Of a DNA stretch of 64,000 bases, positions 29,714-40,659 are shown piece by piece. Where the stretch lies: NCBI GenBank assembly GCA_958430865.1, contig CAUDNR010000890.1, positions 29,406 through 93,405 of the forward strand. Reading direction: 5' to 3'. The translations under genes were made by a program, and so were the position numbers. The DNA is from Entrophospora sp. SA101 (Eukaryota > Glomeromycota > Glomeromycetes > Entrophosporales > Entrophosporaceae). The notes beneath the pieces are model-generated. The model was given only the letters and a program-made list of their open reading frames with translations, did no database searches and was not told the origin of the DNA. How positions within the stretch are numbered: position 1 is the stretch's first letter; the number at the start of each line of letters is the position of its first letter.

Positions 29714-32700
29714 CTAATCCAATATTTTTTCACAAATAAGGGAACCCACTTTACCCTCGCTAATTCGGATTTTTACTTCAAATAATAGTTCATTATGAAT
29801 AACTAATTTTTCACTATGTTCTTGATAAATGTTGGCACTGATAGTTAATTTAAAGGAACTTCTGACATCTTGTAATAAAAGAGTATAATCATTTTCACTT
29901 TTTTTTTCTAGTTGGTAAATAATAGCATAAATATTTATTACTATTTCTTGATTACTATATTCCGCAATTTTCGGAAAAGTTTCTAATAAAGATGTTAATT
30001 TACAATTTCCTTTTTTAGCCAGTTCTTTTCAACGCGAAAAGTAATTAATATATAAACCGAGAGTTTCCTGTTCTCTTCCATTGCTTATTTTTTTACTTAT
30101 TTGCCCCTGGTTGTTGGTTACTGGTAAGGCAAGAAAAGGTAAGTCTCGGCTGTTACTAGTTAGGACTTTGCTCTTTATTTGTAAGTAACGAAAAATATTT
30201 TTACTATTAGTTAATAATACTTCAATATTTACTTGCAAGCTACGAAATAAATCAGCTTTTATTCAATCTTCCAAAATAGTAATATCTATTTTTTCTCAAC
30301 AGTTAATAGTTCGATTAAGAAATTCCTCCCAGTTTTGATAAATTCCTTTTTCTCTTTCCGCCATTATTCCTTGGAAAAAATCCGTTTGATAATTTTTCAA
30401 ATTATTAAATCCCATGACTAATATTTTTTCTTTTTTTATTCAATTAATTTGCGAGTAATTAATATCGGGCTTTTCGATTTGAAAATCATAGAAAAACGCT
30501 TCTTGTAAATAAGATAAGTTTTTTTCTTTTTTGTTGTTAAGAAAATAGGTAATAAGTCCCGGAAAGTAGTTAGCTTTCAAATAAGCAATATAATAAGTTA
30601 GATAACTATAAGCTACCGCATGTGCTTTATTAAAGGTATAGCCAGTAGACGAAATAATTTGCTGATAAATTAATTTGCTATCTCCCGGAGAAAGTTTTTT
30701 TTGGGCTTGGGTGAGAAAGTTACTTTCTAGGGATTTAGTGGCCAGTTCGCGCCTTTTGACTTCGGCTTCGGCAAAAGAGCAATCATAAACCAGAGCCAAG
30801 ATTTGACTTATTTGTTCTTCAAAAATAATAAAACCGTAAGTTTCAGCCAGAATTTTTTTAATAGCAACGGAAGAATAAGGGCTTTTGGTTGAAGAGAATT
30901 TTTTCCGGATGATTTCCTCGGCTTTTTTTCTGACCCCGGGGCGATTTAAAGACAAAAAAAGCACTAATTCGGCAAAAGAGGACGGGCAAAATCTACTAAA
31001 TAAATTGCGAGCATTGAGGGTATCTAACTGGAAAATATCAGTCAAAAGAAAATTCTGTAACAATTCTCAAGTTTTTTCATCCTCTAAATTTACTTCTTGA
31101 TAACCAGGCAGTTCAATTGCCAAAATTTTTCGGGTCTGCTGGATAAATCCCAAGGTCTCTTTCAAACTAAGAAAATCATACTTTTTTAAACCTAAACAAC
31201 CCAGTTTGTTTTCTTCAAAAAGTGCTATTAAATAATCTTTTTCGGTTCGGAGCGGAACTAAACCCAGTAAGGAATTTTCTGCTATGATAACTCCGGCGGG
31301 ATGGAGGCTAGTATCGTAATGCAAGTCTTGAACTTTCTCAACCAGGATGAAAAAAAGCGAATAACGAGATTTTCACGACTGTAATTTTAGGCTATTAAAA
31401 TCTGGGCTTTTCCCCAATAAAGAAACTATTTTTTTGAGGTTTATTTCTTCAATTTTACAGACTTTGGCTACCTCTTGTAAAGCTAATTTCCAGCCAATTT
31501 TTTTTTTAGTAATAATCCGAGCCACTTGATTTTTGGGATATTTTTTTGGTAAATAATTAAATATTTCTTCCTGATTTTCGATATCTAAATCAATATCCGG
31601 CATGGTTTTTCTTTTTTCATTTAAAAATCGCTCAAAAAATAAATTATGTTGTAAGGGGTCAACGCTAGTTATATTTAATAAATAAGCCGCCAGGGAAGAA
31701 ACTGCACTACCCCGACCTGGTCCGATAATAACCTCTTTGGACCGTAAGTAATTTACGGCATCGCTAAATATCAAAAAATAGTCAATATAATTAAAATCCT
31801 CAATAATTGTCAGTTCTTTCTCTAAAGTTTGTCGATAATTCTCGTCTTTTCCCTTTGACAAAGTTAATAACTTTTGCCAACATTTACTTTTTAAAGTTAA
31901 GAGTGAATTTTCTTTTTTGGCCTTATTTATTTTTTCACTGCACGGGGAAGGGTTAAGACTAATTTTGGCAAGAAAGCCTTGCCACTGAATAAGAAGTAAT
32001 TGATAAAAGGTTTTATCATCAGTGCAGGAAACAAAAAAATCGTTAGTGTTTTGATAGGAAAAGAAGCTTCCCTGCTGGTCAGCCGGAAAAAAGTAACGAG
32101 AAAAAGTCGTTTTTTTTCATAATCCGAGCAATTTAGTTTCTTCATTGCTCAAAGTTTTTACTGGAAAAAAAGGAAGCAATAAAGGGATAATATTAGGAGG
32201 GATAGTTTGAGTTGGAGAAAAAAGAAAAAAATTAAAACCAATAAATAGGTTACTAAGATTAACTTCTTTTTGGATAGGAGTGGCTAAAATCCACTGCTCA
32301 GCAAATTGCTTTATTTCTTCTGGCTTTTGTGCTTCAAAGACAATGAGACAATTTTTGCTTAAATTGGAAAGAACATAATTAAGTGAGAATACTCGGTCAT
32401 TAGGAGCACCGGAAAAAAATAACTTTTGGAGAACTTCCTTATAGCCTTTATTGTTTTGGGGATAAATAGTAGCTGAATATTTTTTTGCTTCGGTTTTTAT
32501 TGAACTTGGTTTGGCGTTGGCACCATCAGTTTCTTGGAAAAAAATCTTTACTCCATAAATAGGCTTGATTTTCTTGGCTTTACATAAATTAAAAAAAGTA
32601 ATAATTTCGTAAGGATAATAGTCAGCAATAGCCAAATAATTTAATTTGTTTTCACTGGCTCAATTAACCAAATCCTCGATAGTTAAAAAAGAAAAACTCA

Positions 32701-32752
32701 AATTAGAATTAGTTTGAGTATTGAGATGAGGGAGAAAAAAATTACTTGCCAT
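29714..32752 (-). CDS. dnaE: DNA polymerase III alpha subunit (DnaE type)
   Basis: The product is 1012 residues, uninterrupted under code 4. The polymerase core shows VIIGPGRGSAVSSLAAYLL, the aspartates in MPDIDLDIE at about 385, HPAGVII, STGYTFNKAHAVAYSYLTY and an OB-type C terminus. The N-terminal PHP domain is degenerate: the usual HLHxHSxxS start is HLNTQTNSNLS, so the metal site for proofreading is lost. It is shorter than most DnaE (about 1100 or more). Mollicutes usually also carry PolC; none is seen here. Confidence 0.92.
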
Positions 32753-32875
32753 TATAACTTTTATTTTTCACTTAATTTAGAAAAAATATTGGGATAAAAA
32801 TAACTGGACGATTTAATTAGAAAAAGTCCGTGCTGTAACAAAAATTTTTCTAAGTTTATTAAAAAAACATTATAT

Positions 32876-33304
32876 ATGACTATTGAAAAAACACTTTCTA
32901 TCATTAAACCTGACATTAACAAATTAAGTCTAATTAGAGAAATTATTAACATGTTTGAAAAAAAGGGGTTAAAAGTAGTGGCAATGAAAATTCTCCAGTT
33001 AAGCCGCACCCAAGCTGAACAATTTTATGAAGAGCACGAGAGTAAGCCTTTTTTTAAAGATATGGTGAGTTTTATGTGTAGCTCGCCCGTAGTAATTATG
33101 TGCTTAGAAGGGGAAAATGCCATCAAACTTAATCGGGAAATTATGGGAGCCACTAATCCGCAAGAGGCGAGAGTAGGGACAATTAGAAAGACTTACGGCA
33201 AAAGTATTGAGGCCAATGCTGTCCACGGCTCAGACAGTCCCCAAGCCGCCAAAAAAGAAATAAACTTTTTTTTTAAAGAAGAAGAAATTTTTTCGCAATG
33301 TTAG
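32876..33304 (+). CDS. ndk: Nucleoside diphosphate kinase
   Basis: The product is 142 residues. The catalytic histidine is H117 in [12 protein letters not shown], and the phosphate-binding [14 protein letters not shown] is present. It balances NTP and dNTP pools by phosphate transfer from ATP. Its stop codon overlaps that of the convergent rhodanese gene. Confidence 0.95.
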   Translation: MTIEKTLSIIKPDINKLSLIREIINMFEKKGLKVVAMKILQLSRTQAEQFYEEHESKPFFKDMVSFMCSSPVVIMCLEGENAIKLNREIMGATNPQEARVGTIRKTYGKSIEANAVHGSDSPQAAKKEINFFFKEEEIFSQC

Positions 33305-33621
33305 GAAAGGTTTTTGCTTTTTCACTCTCAATAGCCATATATGCCGCCTTTCAAAACAAAAGTTTGGGAATAGCCTTTTTCTCTCAGAAAACTAGTTGCT
33401 TTACTAGAACGATTACCAAAATTACAGTAAATAATGATTAGTTTGTTTTTATCAGCAAGATATTTTTCGGGTTCAGAAATTAAATCTTCATAGGGTATGT
33501 TAATGCTATTAGGAAAAGATTTGAGAGTTTGGTATTCCGATTTGCTTCGTGCATCAATAACTAGGGAAATTTTCTCTATTTCAGCAAATTCTTTTGTGTC
33601 GATATATTCTTTGCTCTTCAT
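33301..33621 (-). CDS. Rhodanese-like sulfurtransferase domain protein
   Basis: The product is 106 residues with a single rhodanese domain. The active loop is YCNFGNRSS with the catalytic cysteine and the Arg five residues on; [11 protein letters not shown] and [11 protein letters not shown] are the other family motifs. It could donate sulfur for tRNA thiolation or Fe-S assembly; no partner gene is adjacent. Confidence 0.88.
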
Positions 33622-33638
33622 GATTAAATTTGCGTGTT

Positions 33639-34052
33639 TTATTTAGTTAAATTCCGTAAGCAATCTGCTAAATTTTTCTGAACGGTTTCTTCATCTTTTA
33701 ATAAAACCATAACTTCGCCAAAATTTTCTCAACTTTCCCATTGCTTTTCCGTAACAATTACGATATTTTTTCTTTCTCGGAAAACTTTTTGGCAAAAAAT
33801 TTGATACTCTAATTGGTAAGTTTTGACTAAAAACAAACTGTTATCACTCCTCGGGACTTTCAAAAGCAAAATATCTTGATAGATAAGTAATAACTCCGTA
33901 TCAGAAAAAAAATTAGGCTTCTCATCCACTTCCCTTGCTCAAATTTTTCTTTCTCGGGAGAAATTTTCTACTAAAAGTTTGTTTTCTTTTATTCATTCAA
34001 GCAAACTTGCGGTGTTAATATAACATAAATAAAATTTATCGTTTAATGACAT
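33639..34052 (-). CDS. Hypothetical protein
   Basis: The product is 137 residues, soluble, with four TGA-Trp codons (LLEWIKENKLLVENFSRERK, then IVTEKQWESWENFGEVMV). I see no known motif. It ends 17 nt before the rhodanese start on the same strand and is probably cotranscribed with it. Confidence 0.6.
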
Positions 34053-34112
34053 GTTGCTACGGTATTCAAATTAAGCGTCAATTCTTTTTATCTTTTTGTA
34101 ATAAAAAAAGAA

Positions 34113-34315
34113 TTAGAGGTTTTCTCTGTCTCATTCCTCTTGCTGACTTTTCTTTCATAATCAATAAACCACGGCTCCGATACCAGCTCCGAATAAGAAC
34201 CAAAAGATTAGTCAGCCGGTGCTTAATTTAGGTCGATGGATACTAATACAATTAGAACAAACTCTTTTACCATTATAACTTACATTTTTGCTGTGTGTGT
34301 GTCGCTGTTATTCAT
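34113..34315 (-). pseudogene. Small CxxC membrane protein, frame broken at a CA repeat
   Basis: From the ATG at 34315 the frame reads MNNSDTHTAKM and stops. A frame two bases away continues NGKRVCSNCISIHRPKL, a helix WLIFWFLFGAGIGAVVYWLW and a charged tail to the TAA at 34113. The switch point is a TG dinucleotide run at 34292-34302. A change of one repeat unit would join the frames, so the locus could be phase variable or simply decayed. Confidence 0.45.
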
Positions 34316-34697
34316 ATTTTTCTAAATTTTCTTTTTTTTCGTCAGGATTTTTTTTGATAAACCACATTATAAAAACGGCAATGGATAGACCAATAGTAGC
34401 AAAGGCTAAAAGACCTGAACTCGGTATATTAGTTAACTCCTCACCTTTCTCGGTTCCATAAGGAAAAATAAAAGTTATAAAAGCCAACGCAATAGGTCAA
34501 ATTAAATCGCCAGTGGTTTTCTCTTTGGTTTTGATAATTTTATAAAGCCTTCACCCTGCCAAACATGCTAAGGTCAAATGAATAACTAAAACACTTCCCA
34601 TAAAAATCCTTGCTCGGGATATTATTTCCTTTTCTGTTTTGGCTTTACTCATTCACTTTTCCAGTTGTTTCAGAATATAAGTATCTAATCCTAACAT
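34308..34697 (-). CDS. Membrane protein, three helices
   Basis: The product is 129 residues. Helices lie at about 37-55 (VLVIHLTLACLAGWRLY), 69-85 (LIWPIALAFITFIFPYG) and 95-115 (LLAFATIGLSIAVFIMWF), with charged ends. It is not recognised. Its 3' end overlaps the start of the CxxC protein at 34315, consistent with an operon. Confidence 0.6.
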
Positions 34698-34755
34698 AAT
34701 TATTTGATACTATTTTCTAAAAGGGAGCAACTGACTTTTAGGGTGATTAATACTG

Positions 34756-34777
34756 TTTTTTTTTTTTTTTTTTTTTG
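34756..34777 (+). repeat. Homopolymer T22
   Basis: Twenty-two T lie in the divergent intergenic region between the membrane protein ending its 5' end at 34697 and the helicase gene. A second T22 lies 80 nt on. Confidence 0.8.
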
Positions 34778-34857
34778 TGATTTCTATGCTTGTTGTCATA
34801 TACTAATTTTATAGTGCTAATTATAATAGTAAGATATTGAATTTACTCTCTTTCTCG

Positions 34858-34879
34858 TTTTTTTTTTTTTTTTTTTTTT
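34858..34879 (+). repeat. Homopolymer T22 upstream of the SNF2-type helicase
   Basis: Twenty-two T end 52 nt before the GTG start at 34932. The position suits modulation of promoter spacing by slippage. The region between the two tracts holds a TATAAT-like element near 34821 (ttataatag). Confidence 0.75.
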
Positions 34880-34931
34880 GTCCTTGCACTTTTGTCGTTT
34901 CTCTCGTTCCTTGGCTTTCCCCTCTTTGTCC

Positions 34932-36611
34932 GTGAATATTTATTTTGAAGTAAAATTAGATATATTAAAAAGCAAAGAAAATGCTATTTGGCTAATGAAA
35001 AATTTAATAGTTAGTAAAGAAAAGATAAAATTAGAAATAGTTGAAATTAATTCAGAAAAAATTTTCTTCAAAACCACCTATCCGTGGGCTTTTTGTCTGA
35101 ATGCGAACCAAGAAAATAAAATTCATTATTACTCACTTCCTAATAACTTTTACAATCAGCAAAAATTAAAAAAGTTATTTCCCAATTATGATTTTCCTAC
35201 GGCAGGAGAAAATAATAATACTTTTTCGCTCACTACTTCTAATTTACAATTAAGAGATTATCAAAAAAAAGATATTGAATTTCTTAGCCAACTAAAAAGT
35301 GCGGCAATTTTTAGTGAGATGCGTACGGGGAAAACTCCCATCGCTTTATTTACTTTCCAAAATTGAGGGTTAAAAAACTTACTAATTATTACTCCCAGTA
35401 TTTTACAACATCATTGGCAAAAATCAATTGAGGATTGGCTGAGCGAACCCTCTTACGTTATTACTTATTTGGCCAAGCAAGAAAGGTATAGTTTTTATCA
35501 AAAATTGCTCCAAGAAAAAAATTGAATTATTATTATTTCCAAAGATACTTTTAAAACTGATAGTTCTTATTTCCAAAAATTAAAAAAGAGAAAAGCCAGT
35601 AATAATTCTTATGGCGTAATCATTGACGAAGCCCATTTTTTACGTAATTATCAATCGCAACAAAGTAAAAGTATTTGAGTTTTGCGGGACGCTTGCTATA
35701 AAATGGTTCTAACTGGAACTCCAGTTGTTAATCATTATATGGATATTTATGGAATACTCAAATTTTTGCAACCGGAAATCTATTCTTCTTACTGAAAATT
35801 TGCTGAAGAATATTTTTCTATTCACCAATGAGAGTTTCACCAGGGCAAAAAAAGATTTCCTATTCGGCAAGTAAAAGACTTTAAAAATCTGGAATTGCAG
35901 CAAGAATTACAAAAAAAGCTCAGTCAACTTTCGGTTAATCGCAAACAAGCCGAAGTGTTGCCTTGGTTGCCCCGAATTATTTACCAAAAAGAGTATTTAT
36001 TGATGGAAGAGCAACAACAAAATATTTATTTACAATGAAGCCAAAAATGACCGGAATATCAACCCTTAGAAATATTAGCCAAGTTAAAAACTTTAACTCT
36101 TTACCCACCAGCTTTTGGTTTTAAATGCCAAGGGAGTAAGGTTAATTACCTTATTAACTACTTAAAAGAAAATAAAAAGTGCTCGATTATTGTTTTTTCT
36201 ACTCGTAGTGAAACTTTTTTAATTCCCTTAGCCCACCTGTTAAAGGAAAAAAAAATAGAGTTGGGGATTATTACTGGTCAAACCGCTTACCAAGAGAAAC
36301 AAAAATTTATTCAACAATTTCAAAAGCAAGAACTTAATATTTTACTGTGTAATATTCAGGCAGCGGGAATGGGATTAAATTTGAGTCAAGCCGATACAAT
36401 TATTTTCGCGGACCGTAGTTATTCGCCGGCTGATAACGAACAAGCCGAAGCCCGCTTTTTACCCACTAATAGTCAAGAAAACCAACAAGTTCGTTTAGTA
36501 ATTGATTTAATTTGTAAAGGAAGCATTGATGAAAAAATAAAGAAATTATTAAAAAGAAAAGAAGATATAATTAGAGTGCTTAATGATAATCCGGAATATT
36601 TTTTTAGTTAA
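34932..36611 (+). CDS. SNF2/RAD54-like DEAD/H-box helicase
   Basis: The product is 559 residues from GTG at 34932. Motif I is SEMRTGKTP near 131, motif Ia LLIITPSILQHHW, motif II GVIIDEAHFLRN near 230, motif III MVLTGTPVVN, motif V QAAGMGLNLSQADTIIF and motif VI SYSPADNEQAEAR. These are SNF2-family motifs; such proteins translocate on duplex DNA and are frequent in defence and restriction-modification islands. No methyltransferase is adjacent. An earlier TTG at 34878 is possible but lies next to the T22 tract. Confidence 0.85.
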
Positions 36612-36685
36612 GTTTACTATTGTTTTTTTGTGGTTTAAAATTATAAATCCTCGATAGGAATAAATTAATTTTTCGGCCAGTTCTG

Positions 36686-37738
36686 TTAATTAAATAAAAA
36701 ATGACAAATGTCTCCTTCCTGAATAACATACTGGGCACTTTCTGTCCTAACCTTTCCTTTTTTCTTCAATTCTCCCTCATAAGGGCAAATTAACCAATCA
36801 TTATAGTTATATATTTGGACCCGAATGAAGCCTTTACTAATATCGGAATGAATTAGTCCAGCACATTCTCGGGCGTTCATTTCTTTTGGAGCTAATCAAC
36901 TTTTAGTTTCATCTTCCCCGGTGGTAAAAAAAATTTTTAAGTTTAATAATTCTTTAATTTTATTAGATAAAAGTGAGAAATCAGTGGTTACTCAATCAAT
37001 TTCCTTTTTTTCCTCAGACGACAAATTTTCTACTTCTTTTTCTAATTTAATTGCTAACGGAAGTAAAGATAATTGCTTTTCTTTGGCATATTTCTCTAAC
37101 TCTTTTATTTCTTCTTCATTTCCGCTGTAATTAGCCAGTAAAAAAATAGGTTTGTTAGTCAAGAAATTATAAGGCTTTATCATTTCTTTATCTTCCTTAG
37201 TTAAATTTAGTTGGTTAATAGGCAGTTCTTTTTCTAACTTTTCCTGAATTAGTTGTAAAATTTTGTGCTCTTTTTGGGATTTTTCGTCTCGCACTTTTAA
37301 CCTTTCTAATTTCTTCCTTATTTGCTGTAAATCAGCCCAAATTAGTTCTAACTGAATTATTTCCAAATCTCGAATTGGGTCAACTGATTTTTCGACATGA
37401 ACTATTTCTTGGTCCGGAAAACAACGAAGAACTTGACAAATTAAATTTACCTCCCGAATATGGGACAAAAATTCATTACCGAGCCCGGAACCCTGTGCGG
37501 CTCCTTTCACTAGTCCAGCAATGTCAACAATTTCAATAGTACTAGGAGTAACTTTTTGGCTTTTTCAATGTTTGCTTAACTTTTCCAAACGCGGGTCGAC
37601 CAAGTTCATTATCCCAACGTTCGGGTCAATAGTCGCAAAAGGATAATTAGCAATTAAAACGTCTTTCTTTGTTAAAAAATTAAATAAACTAGATTTACCA
37701 ACATTAGGCAAACCAACTAGACCAATTTTAGCAGGCAT
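36686..37738 (-). CDS. ychF: Redox-regulated ATPase YchF (Obg family)
   Basis: The product is 350 residues. G1 is [16 protein letters not shown]2/G3 is [20 protein letters not shown] and [20 protein letters not shown], and the ATP-specifying N(L/F)-x-x-E site appears as [10 protein letters not shown]. The C-terminal TGS-like region is [14 protein letters not shown]. Start chosen at the second Met ([11 protein letters not shown]) because that matches the family; an earlier Met adds eight residues. Confidence 0.93.
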
Positions 37739-38111
37739 GTGTATATAAAAAATTATTAGCATAATATAGTTAGGAAGTTCGCTTGGATATAAACTAAAAA
37801 AAACAAACCCAATTTAAAGACAAGAGGGATTTATTGGCATTTTTTATTTTTTTTATTATTTTTGCTGATTTATTTTTTATGGAATAAGAAACTAAGAAAA
37901 AAATTTATTTTAATAAATATCGTTCTTTTGTTAGTTTGTTTTGTTCTTATCTTTATTTTGTTTCAACTTTTTTCCTAATTAAATTTCTTTACCTGATAAA
38001 ATTTCTTATCGGGAAGTTCAAAACCAAGGATTAAGTATTAGTGAAGTTAAATATAAGCGATTAAGTAAGCAAGTAAAAGAATTAGTGAAAGGTATCTTAA
38101 AAAAAGAAGTT
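37739..38111. other. Intergenic stretch with small ORF fragments
   Basis: On the plus strand a frame ending at 37978 encodes two hydrophobic helices but has no ATG (…LWNKKLRKKFILINIVLLL…). A second open stretch at about 37989-38125 (YREVQNQGLSISEVKYKRLS) looks like a gene fragment, without a start, running into the 3' end of the LRR gene on the other strand. I regard both as remnants. Confidence 0.35.
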
Positions 38112-38891
38112 TTATTTTTTAGGAGGAATTTCTATTTTTGCTTCCTGCTTATTGATTGAAGTTTGGGCTAATTTTTCTTCGAGTTGGGAAATATAGTTGT
38201 TAAGTTTACCAGCAGTAGTGAGAAAAGTTTCCTTTTCGCTTGCTAATTGTTTTTCTTGTTGTTCCTTTTCTTTTAATACTTTATTAGTTATTTTTTCCTG
38301 TTCGATTAATTGCTGCTCTAATTTACTAATTCGGCTAAGTAAAAAGTCATGGTCTTTTCGCCAAGCCGGAAAATTATTTTGGTAATCACGTAAATTTCCA
38401 AACAAATTATCTCGGTCTTTTTCTATCTTTTTTAAAGTAGTCGGCAAAAACTCCCAACCTCCTTCAATTTTAGAACACTCTTTTACTCTTAAATCAATTA
38501 ATTTACTATCTGACAAGGTTTTTAAGGTGCCGAAGAAAGAAGTTTTATTAATGGTTAAGTGTTCCAAATTTTTTAAATGAGAAAAAATGCTTAAATTTTG
38601 ATTAATAGGGCAGTTCTCAAAATTAATTTTTTTCAATTTATTATTCTTAGTTAAATTAATATTGGTTAAAGGATTACCACCTAAATCTAAATAGTCCAAA
38701 TTAGGACAGTTAGAAAGATTAATAGAAGTAATTTTATTACCCTGAATATCCAATTTTTTTAACTTTTTAAATTCTTTGAGGTCTAAATTTCCTTCTAATT
38801 TTTCTTGGTCTGGTTTATTTAAACCATTATATTCAATTATTTCTCGATTGATAGAGAAAGTATTTTCAAAATATCCTTGGGCTTTTGGCAT
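38112..38891 (-). CDS. Leucine-rich-repeat protein with coiled coil
   Basis: The product is 259 residues. LRR units run from about 36 to 150 (FKKLKKLDIQGNKITSINLS, NLDYLDLGGNPLTNINLT and so on), followed by a coiled coil at about 185-245 rich in E, K and Q. The last residues are KIEIPPKK, almost the same as the end of the short protein at 41827. No membrane helix. LRR proteins bind other proteins; a host partner is possible but unproven. Confidence 0.7.
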   Translation of the reverse strand: MPKAQGYFENTFSINREIIEYNGLNKPDQEKLEGNLDLKEFKKLKKLDIQGNKITSINLSNCPNLDYLDLGGNPLTNINLTKNNKLKKINFENCPINQNLSIFSHLKNLEHLTINKTSFFGTLKTLSDSKLIDLRVKECSKIEGGWEFLPTTLKKIEKDRDNLFGNLRDYQNNFPAWRKDHDFLLSRISKLEQQLIEQEKITNKVLKEKEQQEKQLASEKETFLTTAGKLNNYISQLEEKLAQTSINKQEAKIEIPPKK

Positions 38892-38985
38892 AATATTATT
38901 TTGGTTGTTATTTTCGGGTTTCCTGTTATGTTTTAATTTTACAACTATAAGTTTTTATTGTTGGTTTTTAAAAGTTTTTTATTAA

Positions 38986-39228
38986 CTGATTTGACAAAAA
39001 AAAGCTAGTCGAGTAAGCAATCTCCGCCGAGAACTGACCGACCTCCAAAGCCAAATTAAGCACCAAGAGCGAATATTTGCTCGAATTGAAATTCGTCGTC
39101 ACGGCAAGACTCTTTTAGAGTGTAAACTAAGTAATAGTATTGGTTGCTTAGGTATTTATCAGTGTGCTAATTGTCAAATTAATTATTCAGTGAATAGTCA
39201 ACAATTCCAAGAAGTCGCCGGCCCTTAG
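38986..39228 (+). pseudogene. C-terminal fragment of a coiled-coil, cysteine-pair protein
   Basis: An open frame without ATG encodes a helix (SNLRRELTDLQSQIKHQERI), then LLECKLSNSIGCLGIYQCAN and CQINYS. The cysteines recall a zinc-binding knuckle. The 5' part is missing, so I call it a remnant. Confidence 0.4.
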
Positions 39229-39238
39229 GGGTTGGTAT

Positions 39239-39556
39239 TTATAAATGATTTTCTGCCCGTGGATAAGGTTGAATTTGCTTTCTAATTTGCTTTTCGGCTA
39301 ATTCTTGGTAAGTCGCCAAGTCATAATTTTTTTGGAAATTTAACCAGTATTCCGCACTAACTCCAAAGTAAAAATAAAGTCGATAGGCTAAATCTACGGT
39401 CATTATCCTTTTTTCAGCCACTAAATCCTTAATCACTGATTTTTTTACTTGAATATTTTTGGCTAATTCTACTTCGCTCATCTTCAAAGGTTCCAAGAAT
39501 TCCGTTTTTAATATTTCTCCTGGATGAAGGGGTTTTAATTCTAGGTCTTTTACCAT
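39239..39556 (-). CDS. higA: HigA-type antitoxin (XRE helix-turn-helix)
   Basis: The product is 105 residues. The HigA N-terminal PLHPGEILKTEFLEPLKMSE and the pattern VDLAYRLYFYFGVSAEYWLN are typical. It represses its own operon and blocks the HigB RNase. It lies downstream of a HigB gene with a displaced reading frame. Confidence 0.85.
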   Translation of the reverse strand: MVKDLELKPLHPGEILKTEFLEPLKMSEVELAKNIQVKKSVIKDLVAEKRIMTVDLAYRLYFYFGVSAEYWLNFQKNYDLATYQELAEKQIRKQIQPYPRAENHL

Positions 39557-39613
39557 AATAATAAATTGATTAGTATATTTGTATTTCTATTATGTTAAAT
39601 TTTACTAGATTTT

Positions 39614-39958
39614 TTATTTACCATATCTTTTATTGTGGGGATTAATTTCAATTTCCTCAGCATTAATTAACACCTTTTTTGTCTCATTTAAAAATAATGC
39701 GATACTGGTTGTTAATGCGAATGCTGTAATAACTTTTTTACCTTTTATTTTTTCAGTATGATTGCCAGGAATTAAGTATAAATCATTGAGATTGGTGGTA
39801 TTAATTAAAGAGTGGAGCTTTTTATAAGCCACTTTTTTGATATTCTGGTATTTTGATACTCATTCGCCCTTTCATAGGGCTTCGGCATCTTTATCTTTAA
39901 ATCTAGGATTTTGTTTTTTGTCTATGTTAGAACTTGTTTTTGAGTTTGTGGTTGCCAT
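39614..39958 (-). pseudogene. HigB-type toxin gene with compensating frameshifts
   Basis: The first 75 residues follow the HigB pattern (RFKDKDAEALWKGEW, VAYKKLHSLINTTNLNDL). Then about 30 codons are read in a shifted frame before the family frame returns near EEIEINPH. The displaced segment covers the region where HigB has its conserved strand and catalytic residues. The ORF stays open, so a protein may be made, but it is probably inactive. Order toxin-antitoxin is the HigBA order. Confidence 0.6.
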
Positions 39959-40068
39959 TTTGCATTAAAATTATTCACGCAAACTGATTTTTAATCTATT
40001 TTACATATTTTCTTTTATTTCTTTTTCTACTCCCAATATTTTTAAGAAAAAAGCCGTGATGATATTAT

Positions 40069-40294
40069 TTAGTGTACTGTCTCATAATTTTTGTTTTTAG
40101 TAGTAATTTTTCTGTTTGGTTTATACATTATTACTTCTTTTCCCTGATAAATTTTTTCTAACCTTGCTTTTCCCTTTTTTCTTACCAATTCTTTGCTGTC
40201 AACTTGGTTGTCATTATTGACAATTAGGAAGTAAGTGTTAAATTTTATCTTCTAATTTTTTAATGGTGATATTCTTTAAATTTAGGGTTGGCAT
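40069..40294 (-). pseudogene. Frameshifted small ORF
   Basis: The ATG at 40294 opens MPTLNLKNITIKKLEDKI and stops. A frame one base away continues FNTYFLIVNNDNQVDSKELV and YKPNRKITTKNKNYETVH to 40069. Together they look like one small gene of about 75 residues broken once. The family is not recognised. Confidence 0.35.
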
Positions 40295-40394
40295 ATAGTT
40301 ATTTTTCAGTGGTTAAAATTACTAATAATTACTTACTTATCTGATATTTATGTTTAAAAATATTAATAGGTAAAAAAATAAAACTATATAATAA

Positions 40395-40610
40395 TTTAAT
40401 TAAATAACCAAACTATATGAGGAATTATGATAAATGTAAAAGAATTGCTCTATATCTGCGAGCATCCCGTCCAGCGACAATAGGTCGCAAATAGTCAGAA
40501 AATCAATGAAGCAAGGTAATAGTCTTGTCAAAATTAAACTTTAAAAACAGATACTAGAACTGTCTTAAAAACTAGTGCTAAGGCTATTTTGAGGCTTAAT
40601 AAATAGCAAA
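40395..40610 (+). other. Unexplained stretch with hairpins and a serine-recombinase-like fragment
   Basis: A short frame from about 40417 reads CKRIALYLRASR, like the N-terminal strand of serine recombinases, but is interrupted by a stop within 30 codons. The same DNA contains perfect hairpins GCGAC/GTCGC (40474-40488) and CAAG/CTTG (40512-40527). I cannot decide between a decayed recombinase and a small structured RNA. Confidence 0.25.
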
Positions 40611-40659
40611 ACAAAATATTTTTTAAAAGTAAAAATAAATCAATAAAATATTAAAAAAA

